DNA from: Rickettsiales bacterium
GTDB taxonomy: Bacteria > Pseudomonadota > Alphaproteobacteria > Rickettsiales > Deianiraeaceae
Length of the DNA stretch: 9,874 nucleotides
NCBI GenBank assembly: GCA_947485035.1
Contig: CANKQN010000026.1
Span: 1 to 9,874 of the forward strand
Direction: 5' to 3'
Shown: positions 1 to 6,009 of the stretch, one piece after another
Layout of the letters: every line of letters begins with the position of its first letter
Position numbering within the stretch: position 1 is the first letter of the stretch
Notes under the pieces: generated by a model
The model's input: only the letters and a program-made list of their open reading frames with translations
Told to the model about the DNA's origin: nothing
The model's database searches: none
Translations under genes and position numbers: made by a program

Positions 1-298
1 GAAGACCAAATTCCTCCTGTTTTTTATAAAATTGAATTTCACTCAACACTTGTTCTTTTGTTGGAAATTGATTTTCAAGATACGAATAAAATTCACGAAC
101 TTTTGGGTTGTTGTAAAGTTTGTGAAGGAAATCAATGTGCTTTTCTTCCACTTGTTCCGCACGCAAATGTGCAAATTCCACATTGCCAGTTTCTTCAACC
201 GAGCGTTCAAAAATTTTATTTTCTTCCCAAAATTTGGCAATTTTCTTTTCAATTTCAGGAAATGTTTCGTTTTCTAGGGGTTGGTATTGTTTTTTCAT
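1..298 (-). CDS. Chimeric ORF: IleRS-like N-terminus followed by GNAT acetyltransferase domain (partial, runs off window)
   Basis: The reading frame opens at an ATG (298..296) and stays open to position 1, giving 99 residues with no C-terminus in view. Residues 1-42 look like the extreme N-terminus of isoleucyl-tRNA synthetase: FPEIEKKIAKFWEENKIF at 13-30, then ERSVE. In a true IleRS the FYDGPPFANG/HIGH region would follow at once. Instead, residues 42-99 (FAHLRAEQVEEKHIDFLHKL, NNPKVREF, a later helix, EEFGL) match the start of a RimJ/RimL-type GNAT domain. The ATG overlaps the stop of the upstream GNAT gene by four bases (ATGA), so translation is probably coupled; no Shine-Dalgarno is visible. 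The only internal start candidates are GTG codons, such as V40. I infer a GNAT gene that captured an ileS 5' fragment, or less likely a GNAT domain inserted in a real ileS. The IleRS part alone could not catalyse aminoacylation. Confidence 0.75.
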   Translation of the reverse strand, partial: MKKQYQPLENETFPEIEKKIAKFWEENKIFERSVEETGNVEFAHLRAEQVEEKHIDFLHKLYNNPKVREFYSYLENQFPTKEQVLSEIQFYKKQEEFGL

Positions 299-807
299 AT
301 ATTTTTTGTTAAATATAAATTCATTTCATCATCAACAGTTGTCGTTTCACCATATTTTAAATTTTTTCCGCAATATGCCACGCCATATCCATCAAATTTA
401 TATCCAAGTTTAAGATACAAATTCAATGCGTTGGAATAATCCGCTGTTAAGCCGACTCCTAATCCAATTATTTTTGAATTTAAGGCAACTTTCGCATATT
501 TTTCACACTCTTGAATCAGTTGCGTTCCAATTCCACACTTTTGATGTGATGGCAAAACATTCAAATCCGATATTTCAGCTATGTCTTGCGTTGCGAAATG
601 TTTGTATTTTGATTTAATCAAAACCGTGCAATATCCCAAAAAATTATCGTTTTCAAATGCAACATAGCATTTCCTCAATCCAATTTCTTGTTCTTTATGA
701 TATTCCCGAAATAATTCCACAGGTTTGTTCCAGCCAATTACTGAGAATGATTTATGTAGTTTTTCGCAATCGTGATGGTTTAATTCTCTGATTTGAATTG
801 TCTTCAT
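295..807 (-). CDS. GNAT family N-acetyltransferase
   Basis: This complete 170-residue protein is of usual length for a single-domain GNAT, which transfers acetyl from acetyl-CoA to an amine; the substrate cannot be read from the sequence. Motif A is clear: the strand AEISDLNVLP (77-86) leads into the pyrophosphate-binding loop QKCGIG (89-94), fitting Q/RxxGxG/A. Motif B follows as NALNLYLKLGYK (126-137). The C-terminal pattern (YGVAYCGKNL, then TTTVDDEMNLYLTK) recalls a GNAT subfamily I know mainly from Firmicutes, so transfer is possible but untested. No signal peptide or membrane segment is visible, so it should be cytoplasmic. It starts 15 bases after the zinc-ribbon gene, and its TGA stop overlaps the next ATG, so it is probably part of the same transcript. 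Confidence 0.88.
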   Translation of the reverse strand: MKTIQIRELNHHDCEKLHKSFSVIGWNKPVELFREYHKEQEIGLRKCYVAFENDNFLGYCTVLIKSKYKHFATQDIAEISDLNVLPSHQKCGIGTQLIQECEKYAKVALNSKIIGLGVGLTADYSNALNLYLKLGYKFDGYGVAYCGKNLKYGETTTVDDEMNLYLTKNI

Positions 808-822
808 TTTTTATTCATTACA

Positions 823-1032
823 TTATCTCACTTTGAACCTCCAGAAAAAGCCCAGACTTTTTCCGCACTTTGAACACCTAGCCTCCTGTGAAAAAATTGT
901 TCGCAAAAGCCAGACGAAAATCCATAATCCGCAGGTAAAAATTGAGAGTAATAAATGCAAAATGTGGCTTATTGTGTTAATTTGCACTTTCACAATTCCA
1001 CAATCGGCACATTTGCCTTGCATTATTTTCAT
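823..1032 (-). CDS. Small zinc-ribbon membrane protein, function unknown
   Basis: This 69-residue protein has two CxxC knuckles, CADC (8-11) and CSKC (53-56). They flank a hydrophobic stretch at about 21-47 (ISHILHLLLSIFTCGLWIFV, then WLLRTIF). The four cysteines probably bind one zinc ion, with both knuckles brought together at the membrane surface by a helical hairpin or one long helix. Small proteins of this layout, with the HLLHL...GGLW.VW type core, are widespread but I know no assigned function. It begins three bases after the fabF stop. An AGGG lies one base before the first ATG, too close for good initiation, but ten bases before the second in-frame ATG (1023..1021). The true protein may therefore start at Met4 (MQGKCADC). 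The cysteine pattern is unaffected either way, and this supports a real gene. Confidence 0.75.
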   Translation of the reverse strand: MKIMQGKCADCGIVKVQINTISHILHLLLSIFTCGLWIFVWLLRTIFSQEARCSKCGKSLGFFWRFKVR

Positions 1033-1035
1033 ACC

Positions 1036-2316
1036 CTATCTAACCTTTCCAAAAATCACCGAAGAATTTGTTCCGCCAAAGCCAAAGGAATTGGAAAGAA
1101 CCGCCTTCAATTCACCAATATTGCGAGATTTCAACGGCATTAAGTCAAAGCCTTCAAGTCCATCATCTGGGTTTTCAAGGTTCAGCGTTGGTGGAATATC
1201 CCCCGTGTTTAGTGCCATAATTGAATAAATTGCTTCAATTGCGCCGGCTGCTCCAAGACAGTGACCAATCGCAGATTTCGTTGATGACATTACAATGTTT
1301 GAATTCACAGCACCAATAACTTCACGCACTGCGTTTAATTCAGCCATGTCCCCAAGTGGGGTTGATGTTCCGTGTGCGTTGATGTATCCAATTTCGGATA
1401 TGTCAATTCCAGCGTTTTTTATTGCCATTTTCATAGCTAATTTTGCACCAAAACCTTCTGGGTGTGGAGCAGTTATGTGGTAGGCATCGCCTGATGCTCC
1501 GCCGCCGAAAAGTTCGCAAATAATGTTAGCACCGCGTTTTTTTGCATGTTCATATTCCTCCAAAACAAGAATACCAGCACCTTCACCCATAACAAAACCA
1601 TCGCGATCTTTGTCCCATGGGCGTGAAGCACGACGAGGTTCACCCTCAAACGAGCGAGAAAGTGCCTTAGCATTGGCAAACCCTGCAAGACCCAGCTCCG
1701 AAATGCACCCTTCAGCACCACCAACAATCATAACATCGGCATCGCCTGCTTTAATTATGTGTGAAGCGTGATATATTGCGTGACCACCAGTCGCACAAGC
1801 AGTTGTTACTGCGCAGTTTGGTCCATTAAAGCCATATTTCATTGAAACATAACCCGATGCAAGGTTGATAATTGAAGCGGGAATGAAGAACGGCGAAATG
1901 AACTTTGAGGATTTCTCAAACATTTTTCTTGCATTTGATTCAATTGTCAAAAGGCCCCCAATGCCAGAGCCAATAATTACACCAGTTCTTGCCCTTTCAT
2001 CGTCGGTTTCAGGAACCCAACCGGATTGTTCCAATGCTTCTTTTGATGCAACAAGTGCGTATCCCATGAATTTATCCATTTTTTTGACATCTTTCGGGTC
2101 GACAAAATCTTCAATGTTCAAAATGTGTCCTGCTTCGTTTGGAGTTTGGCTTGGTTCTTTAATTTCACCAGCAATTTTCACAGGCAGGTTTGATGTATCA
2201 AAAGATTCAATTTTAGAAATTCCAGAAACACCTGCAATAATATTTTTCCAGTTTTGTTCAAGATTCAACCCAACAGATGTTACAACTCCCATTCCGGTTA
2301 CTACGATTCGTCTCAT
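1036..2316 (-). CDS. fabF: 3-oxoacyl-[acyl-carrier-protein] synthase II (beta-ketoacyl-ACP synthase II)
   Basis: This cytoplasmic condensing enzyme of type II fatty-acid synthesis joins malonyl-ACP to a growing acyl-ACP with loss of CO2. The 426 residues cover the family's full length with no gap. The N-terminus RRIVVTGMGVVTSVG is typical. The catalytic triad is present: Cys174 in AVTTACATGGHA, His315 in NAHGTSTPLGD and His352 in SAIGHCLGAAG, with the conserved Lys347 just before. The glycine-rich C-terminal SNSFGFGGTNSSVIF (408-422) and the central PWDKDRDGFVMGEGAG (233-248) are intact. It lies 24 bases after the secreted-protein gene and 3 bases before the zinc-ribbon gene, so it is probably co-transcribed from ilvB. 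The usual partner acpP is not adjacent. No Shine-Dalgarno is visible; the leader is almost pure A/T. Substrate preference, FabF rather than FabB, is assigned by overall similarity. Confidence 0.97.
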   Translation of the reverse strand: MRRIVVTGMGVVTSVGLNLEQNWKNIIAGVSGISKIESFDTSNLPVKIAGEIKEPSQTPNEAGHILNIEDFVDPKDVKKMDKFMGYALVASKEALEQSGWVPETDDERARTGVIIGSGIGGLLTIESNARKMFEKSSKFISPFFIPASIINLASGYVSMKYGFNGPNCAVTTACATGGHAIYHASHIIKAGDADVMIVGGAEGCISELGLAGFANAKALSRSFEGEPRRASRPWDKDRDGFVMGEGAGILVLEEYEHAKKRGANIICELFGGGASGDAYHITAPHPEGFGAKLAMKMAIKNAGIDISEIGYINAHGTSTPLGDMAELNAVREVIGAVNSNIVMSSTKSAIGHCLGAAGAIEAIYSIMALNTGDIPPTLNLENPDDGLEGFDLMPLKSRNIGELKAVLSNSFGFGGTNSSVIFGKVR

Positions 2317-2340
2317 AAAATATTTTAATAAGCTATATAA

Positions 2341-3231
2341 TTATTCTAATGGTTCTAGAAGGTATATTGTATAGTCCCTTTCTGGAATTTCAATCTTTTT
2401 TTCAAGTTTGAATATTGTGTATGGCAGTTGGTCACAAGAATATGAAATTCCACGAACAAACGGCAGTGCAACGAATTTTTTTTCGTATGAATAAATTAAA
2501 TATCCAATAATAGAGCCACTAAGCTCCCATTTTTCACGCCCCTCTTCCATAACAGCGTAAGACTTCGCCTCCTTTAATGTCACATTTTTGTTTTCAATGT
2601 CAGATATCATCGCGTGAATATTTGAACCGGTTGCATTGCGGTTTTCACCGTAAAAACCTGAAAGATCGTGCATTTCAAGCAGTTTGCGTTTGGAATCTTT
2701 GGCGGTTTTTTTCGATGCCTCCTCCTGCTCAATCTCTTGCACTGTTGCAATTTCTGTATACTTCGACAAACACCCTTCAAACTTGCCCATATTCTCGTCA
2801 TAAGCAAAGAATTTTGCGTATTCTTGTGATGACTTTGAGTAGACGTCCTCCAAAAGTTTCTTTTTTTGCTCAACGACATCCCTTCCAGTTGTTTCGTCCA
2901 ATGAAGTCGTGCAAATTTCACCGTTTACGTAATCGATAATTGATTTTCTTGTCTCGTTTATGCTTTCAAGTTCTTTTATAACGGAATCGCATTTTAGATG
3001 TGTGTGAATTTTGGCGTTGAATATTTCACGCACATTTTCGTATTCGTAAAGCGTTTGCAAGGAGGGAATATCTTTTATGCACTCATACACATTTAATTTC
3101 ACTTTTTTTTCAGCAGTTTCAATAATGTTTGTCACGGTTGTGGGTTTATCGACAGGCATTTGGGATATTTCCTCTGCAAATGCAGCTGTGGAAAGAAGTA
3201 TTATTGCACAAATTCGTATCATCATTTTCAT
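2341..3231 (-). CDS. Secreted protein of unknown function, coupled to ilvB
   Basis: I do not recognise this 296-residue protein. It has a clear Sec signal peptide: MKMMIR, then the hydrophobic [12 protein letters not shown], with likely cleavage after Ala19 (AFA|EEIS). It is therefore expected in the periplasm or outside the cell. The mature part is rich in Lys and Glu, mostly helical-looking at about 60-190, with five cysteines (51, 81, 107, 154, 266), so up to two disulfides are possible. The C-terminal third (235-296) is more beta-like and aromatic. No lipobox, membrane anchor or catalytic motif is apparent. Its ATG overlaps the ilvB stop by four bases (ATGA), so it is translated with ilvB although a metabolic link is hard to see; fabF follows 24 bases later. 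Met3 or Met4 could also be the start, with no effect on the signal peptide. Confidence 0.82.
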   Translation of the reverse strand: MKMMIRICAIILLSTAAFAEEISQMPVDKPTTVTNIIETAEKKVKLNVYECIKDIPSLQTLYEYENVREIFNAKIHTHLKCDSVIKELESINETRKSIIDYVNGEICTTSLDETTGRDVVEQKKKLLEDVYSKSSQEYAKFFAYDENMGKFEGCLSKYTEIATVQEIEQEEASKKTAKDSKRKLLEMHDLSGFYGENRNATGSNIHAMISDIENKNVTLKEAKSYAVMEEGREKWELSGSIIGYLIYSYEKKFVALPFVRGISYSCDQLPYTIFKLEKKIEIPERDYTIYLLEPLE

Positions 3232-4967
3232 TTTTTAACAAGTTCGTTGTGTCCGGCGCCGGCTGGAATCATTGGCATTACATGTGCATTTTCAGTCACA
3301 ATGCAGTTGAATACAACGGGACCTTTGTGAGATATGGCCTCCTGAATTTGCGTTTCAAGGTTATTGACATCATTGCATGTCATTCCCTTAATTCCAAAAG
3401 CTTCCGCAAGTTTTTCAAAATTTGGAAGGGAATCGGTATACGACTGACTGTAACGGTTTTCATAAAATAGATCCTGCCATTGTTTCACCATTCCCATGTA
3501 GGAATTATTAATGATGAACAGCTTAATTGGAAGGCGATATTGACAAATTGTAGAAAGTTCCTGAATGTTCATTAGGATTGAAGCATCGCCGCTTATGCAA
3601 ACAACAAGTTTTTCAGGGTTTGCAACTTGTGCCCCAACTGCGGCGGGAAGTCCGTACCCCATTGTTCCAAGACCGCCACTCGTCAACCAATGGCGAGGGT
3701 TTTCAAATTCGAAATATTGTGCAGACCACATCTGGTGCTGACCAACATCCGTTGTAACAATTGGATTGAAGTGCTTGGTTAATTTATTTATTGTTGAAAT
3801 TGCGTGCTGTGGAACAATTGCTGAATTTTCTGGCTGTTCGTACGCAAATGAGTTCTCACTCCTCCAATTTTGGATTTTTTCAAACCAACTTATAAGATTT
3901 TGTGGTTGGCTTTGAGGTTTTGTATTTTGCACATTCCATTCACTTAAAAGTGCTTGGACAATTTCGTTTGCGTCTCCAAGAAGTTTTACATCAATTTTGA
4001 TGATTTTGTTTATTGAAGCATCGTCAATATCCACATGAATTTTCTTCGAATTTGGGGAAAACTTGCGAGTATCACCTGTTATGCGGTCGTCGAATCTTGA
4101 ACCAATAGCGATGATTAAATCCGCTTCGTGCATTGCAAGATTCGCCTCAATTGAACCATGCATTCCAAGCATTCGAAGGTTGTTTGGGTGTGAATCAGAA
4201 AGGGAATCAAGCCCCATAAGAGTGCAAGTGAAGGGGAATCCTGTTTTGTTGACTAGTTCAAGCAGTGGCTTGCTTGCGTTTGCGTTTATAACCCCTCCGC
4301 CAATGTAAAACACAGGTTTTTCTGCATTTTTCATCAATTCAACTGCTTGTTTAATGGCGTTTTGATCAATGACAGAATTTTTACACTTTTTGGCTATGAT
4401 ATTTCGTGGTTTTTCATCAAAATAGCCTGTAAATTCTTGATTTTGAATATCCTTTGGAATATCAACCAAAACGGGACCCGGTTTTTTCGAATTTGCAATC
4501 AAGAACGCTTCCCTTAAAATTCGTGGAATATCATTAACATTTGTAACAAGGTAATTATGTTTTGTGCAAGAGCGTGTTAAACCAACAACATCGGCTTCTT
4601 GAAAGGCATCTGTTCCTATCAATGAAAGAGCAACCTGCCCTGTTATGCAAACAAGTGGGATTGAATCAATGAAGGCGTCTGTTAATGCGGTTATTGTGTT
4701 TGTGGCACCAGGCCCCGATGTTGCAAACAGAACTCCTGTTTTTCCTGATGACCTTGAATATCCTTCGGCGGCGTGCCCTGCTGCTTGTTCGTGGCGTGTT
4801 AAATAATGTTTAATTTCCGCGTTATTTCCTTCAAGTTCTAAGGCTTTGTTGTAGCGGAATAGGGCGTCGTATATTGGTAAAATTGCACCACCCGGATAGC
4901 CAAAAATTTGCTCAACACCAAGTTGTTCGTGAAGAATTTTTATTACAACATCGGCACCTGTCAGCAT
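3228..4967 (-). CDS. ilvB: Acetolactate synthase (acetohydroxyacid synthase) large catalytic subunit
   Basis: This enzyme condenses two pyruvates, or pyruvate with 2-oxobutyrate, in the first shared step of valine, leucine and isoleucine synthesis, using thiamine diphosphate, Mg2+ and FAD. The 579 residues fit the family. Visible motifs are [15 protein letters not shown] (22-36), the ThDP-activating Glu60 in [24 protein letters not shown] (81-90), FAD-site RFDDR (291-295), [13 protein letters not shown] (431-443), and the ThDP/Mg motif [11 protein letters not shown] (460-470) ending at NN (487-488). VKQWQDLFY (494-502) and a C-terminal MPMIPAG also match. These features separate it from pyruvate oxidase or glyoxylate carboligase. 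The stretch at about 38-52 seems longer than in many homologues. The regulatory subunit ilvN is not downstream; a secreted protein overlaps the stop instead. I see no leader-peptide attenuator upstream, and no clear Shine-Dalgarno. Confidence 0.96.
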   Translation of the reverse strand: MLTGADVVIKILHEQLGVEQIFGYPGGAILPIYDALFRYNKALELEGNNAEIKHYLTRHEQAAGHAAEGYSRSSGKTGVLFATSGPGATNTITALTDAFIDSIPLVCITGQVALSLIGTDAFQEADVVGLTRSCTKHNYLVTNVNDIPRILREAFLIANSKKPGPVLVDIPKDIQNQEFTGYFDEKPRNIIAKKCKNSVIDQNAIKQAVELMKNAEKPVFYIGGGVINANASKPLLELVNKTGFPFTCTLMGLDSLSDSHPNNLRMLGMHGSIEANLAMHEADLIIAIGSRFDDRITGDTRKFSPNSKKIHVDIDDASINKIIKIDVKLLGDANEIVQALLSEWNVQNTKPQSQPQNLISWFEKIQNWRSENSFAYEQPENSAIVPQHAISTINKLTKHFNPIVTTDVGQHQMWSAQYFEFENPRHWLTSGGLGTMGYGLPAAVGAQVANPEKLVVCISGDASILMNIQELSTICQYRLPIKLFIINNSYMGMVKQWQDLFYENRYSQSYTDSLPNFEKLAEAFGIKGMTCNDVNNLETQIQEAISHKGPVVFNCIVTENAHVMPMIPAGAGHNELVKK

Positions 4968-4996
4968 AAATTTGAAGATTTCTTATATATGAATCT

Positions 4997-5025
4997 TAAA
5001 TAAAATGCGTAATGTGAAATTGCAA
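4997..5025 (-). promoter_or_regulatory. Possible promoter for the ilvB operon
   Basis: On the minus strand, TTGCAA (5025..5020, four of six matches to the -35 consensus) is followed after 17 bases by TATTTA (5002..4997), a weak -10 match. It lies in the 66-base gap before ilvB and would give a leader of about 20-25 bases. The whole gap is AT-rich, so chance matches are likely. Read-through from the upstream nuclease-like gene is an alternative, since no terminator is visible between them. Confidence 0.3.
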
Positions 5026-5033
5026 GTATAAAT

Positions 5034-5459
5034 TTATTGTTTGTTTTTATCAATCACCTTTAATAAATCACAACTTTCCTTTCTATTGCGATAGTCCCCC
5101 ACCGTGCCATTAAACTTCAATTCAATATTAAATGGTATTTCGTTCGTGCCTTGTATTCTTTTGAAATACAAAAGTATTGTATCGTCCGCAGAATGTCGAA
5201 GATGATATGCGTTTAAAGTCCCACTTCTTACCTTAATTTCAACATGGCGACCATCACGAGTCGTTGCGTCGTAACCTCTTTGATTACACAATGTTAAACC
5301 ATACCATTCCGCAATTATTTGCTCGGCGAATGCTCCAATAATTTGACCATCCAAAGAAAACCTAGAACTAAGCGGCCTGCCTTCAAAATGGTTTCTTAAT
5401 TGAGTTTCAATGGCCGATAGCTCTCTAAATTTTGCTTGCAGAAAATCGTAATTACCCAT
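5034..5459 (-). CDS. PD-(D/E)XK nuclease-like protein (DUF6998-like)
   Basis: The protein has 141 residues from the chosen start. Its core reads FSLDGQIIGAFAEQIIAEWY (34-53), YDATTRDGRHVEIKVRSG (63-80) and a strand DDTILLYFKR (92-101). The order of Glu46, Asp64 and the Glu74-Ile-Lys76 pair fits the restriction-endonuclease fold active site (E...D...ExK). From memory, this layout resembles the domain catalogued as DUF6998; its biological role is not known to me, and DNA cleavage is only an inference. There is no signal peptide, so it should be cytoplasmic. The frame is open up to 5561, but that would overlap the upstream lipoprotein gene and place coding sequence across a good promoter match. 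The ATG at 5459 (MGNYDFLQAK) is therefore preferred. It sits between the fibre operon and ilvB and seems unrelated to either. Confidence 0.78.
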   Translation of the reverse strand: MGNYDFLQAKFRELSAIETQLRNHFEGRPLSSRFSLDGQIIGAFAEQIIAEWYGLTLCNQRGYDATTRDGRHVEIKVRSGTLNAYHLRHSADDTILLYFKRIQGTNEIPFNIELKFNGTVGDYRNRKESCDLLKVIDKNKQ

Positions 5460-5473
5460 ATTCCACAAATTAA

Positions 5474-5483
5474 TTGATATCAA
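5474..5483. promoter_or_regulatory. Ten-base palindrome, possible operator
   Basis: TTGATATCAA is a perfect palindrome placed between the predicted -10 box and the ATG of the nuclease-like gene, where a repressor could act. In such AT-rich spacer DNA a chance palindrome of this length is quite possible, so this is only a pointer. Confidence 0.2.
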
Positions 5484-5491
5484 CAAATCTC

Positions 5492-5519
5492 TATATAAAA
5501 AAATAATTTTGCAAGTCAA
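5492..5519 (-). promoter_or_regulatory. Predicted sigma70-type promoter for the nuclease-like gene
   Basis: On the minus strand, TTGACT (5519..5514, five of six matches to TTGACA) is followed after 16 bases by TATATA (5497..5492). Reading ATATAG at a 17-base spacing is also possible. This is the best promoter match in the window. It lies in the 76-base spacer after the lipoprotein stop and points at the ATG at 5459, giving a leader of about 25 bases. It suggests that the fibre operon ends at the lipoprotein and that a new transcript begins here. Confidence 0.45.
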
Positions 5520-5535
5520 ATTTTGCGATTGCCCC

Positions 5536-6009
5536 TTACTCCTTAACTTGTGGCACTGCAATTGTTATGTCGTTTATTACGGAAAATTCCTCGCCAGTTT
5601 CAAGAATGCTTTCATTTTCATCAAGAATTATGCGTGTGAATGCGTCAATAATTCTTTTTTCCCTTGTTGATACAACAAGTTCGCCGTTTTGTTTGAACCT
5701 TTTCACGATTTCATCCTTTTGTTCAGAATAAGCTTTTACCATTTCATCTCTGTCCTTTGTTTCAATTTGTTTTTCAACTTTTTCATATGCTTGAATGAAT
5801 TTTTCACCAACTCTCAGGTAACCATCATCGTAATTACTCCATTTGTAATCAAATCGAGTATCCCCATTAAGCTCTTTCAGCAAAATATAATTATGTGGCG
5901 GTTTAATTCTATCCTCCACTTTTGTAATTCTTGGCTCAACAGATTCACACCCGCTAATGATTAAAATCACAAGACCGCACCAAAGCAAATTTGTGAATTT
6001 TATCATCAT
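5536..6009 (-). CDS. Lipoprotein coupled to the usher gene, function unknown
   Basis: This 157-residue protein starts with a lipoprotein signal: a short charged start (MMIKF), a hydrophobic core (LLWCGLVILI) and the lipobox IISGC with Cys21 as the lipidated residue. The residue after the Cys is Glu rather than Asp, which in enterobacterial rules favours the outer membrane; that rule may not hold here. The mature part contains a charged, probably helical segment at about 65-128 (VGEKFIQAYEKVEKQIETK onward). It is flanked by a shorter region with YILLKELNGD before it and a possible strand DITIAVPQV at the end. I recognise no family. Its ATG overlaps the usher TGA by four bases (ATGA), so the two are almost certainly made together. 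An accessory role is inferred from position alone: usher insertion, a fibre base, or control of secretion. Confidence 0.85.
   Translation of the reverse strand: MMIKFTNLLWCGLVILIISGCESVEPRITKVEDRIKPPHNYILLKELNGDTRFDYKWSNYDDGYLRVGEKFIQAYEKVEKQIETKDRDEMVKAYSEQKDEIVKRFKQNGELVVSTREKRIIDAFTRIILDENESILETGEEFSVINDITIAVPQVKE

Noticed and set aside
43..252. A 69-codon minus-strand ORF
   Set aside because: It is out of frame with the IleRS-like/GNAT ORF at 1..298, which has clear family similarity over the same bases; this one is its shadow.
1865..2374. A 169-codon plus-strand ORF antisense to fabF, and similar plus-strand ORFs across the window (for example 833-1228, 2577-2939, 3129-3470)
   Set aside because: They lie opposite well-supported genes, have low-complexity or Cys/Phe/Ser-rich translations, match no family I know, and vanish once the minus-strand genes are accepted.
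4968..5033. A possible leader-peptide attenuator before ilvB
   Set aside because: The 66-base gap contains no run of Leu, Val or Ile codons after a start and no convincing terminator hairpin.
5460..5561. An upstream extension of the nuclease-like protein from an ATG at 5561
   Set aside because: It would overlap the lipoprotein gene and translate an AT-rich spacer with a good promoter match; the resulting leader resembles no protein segment.
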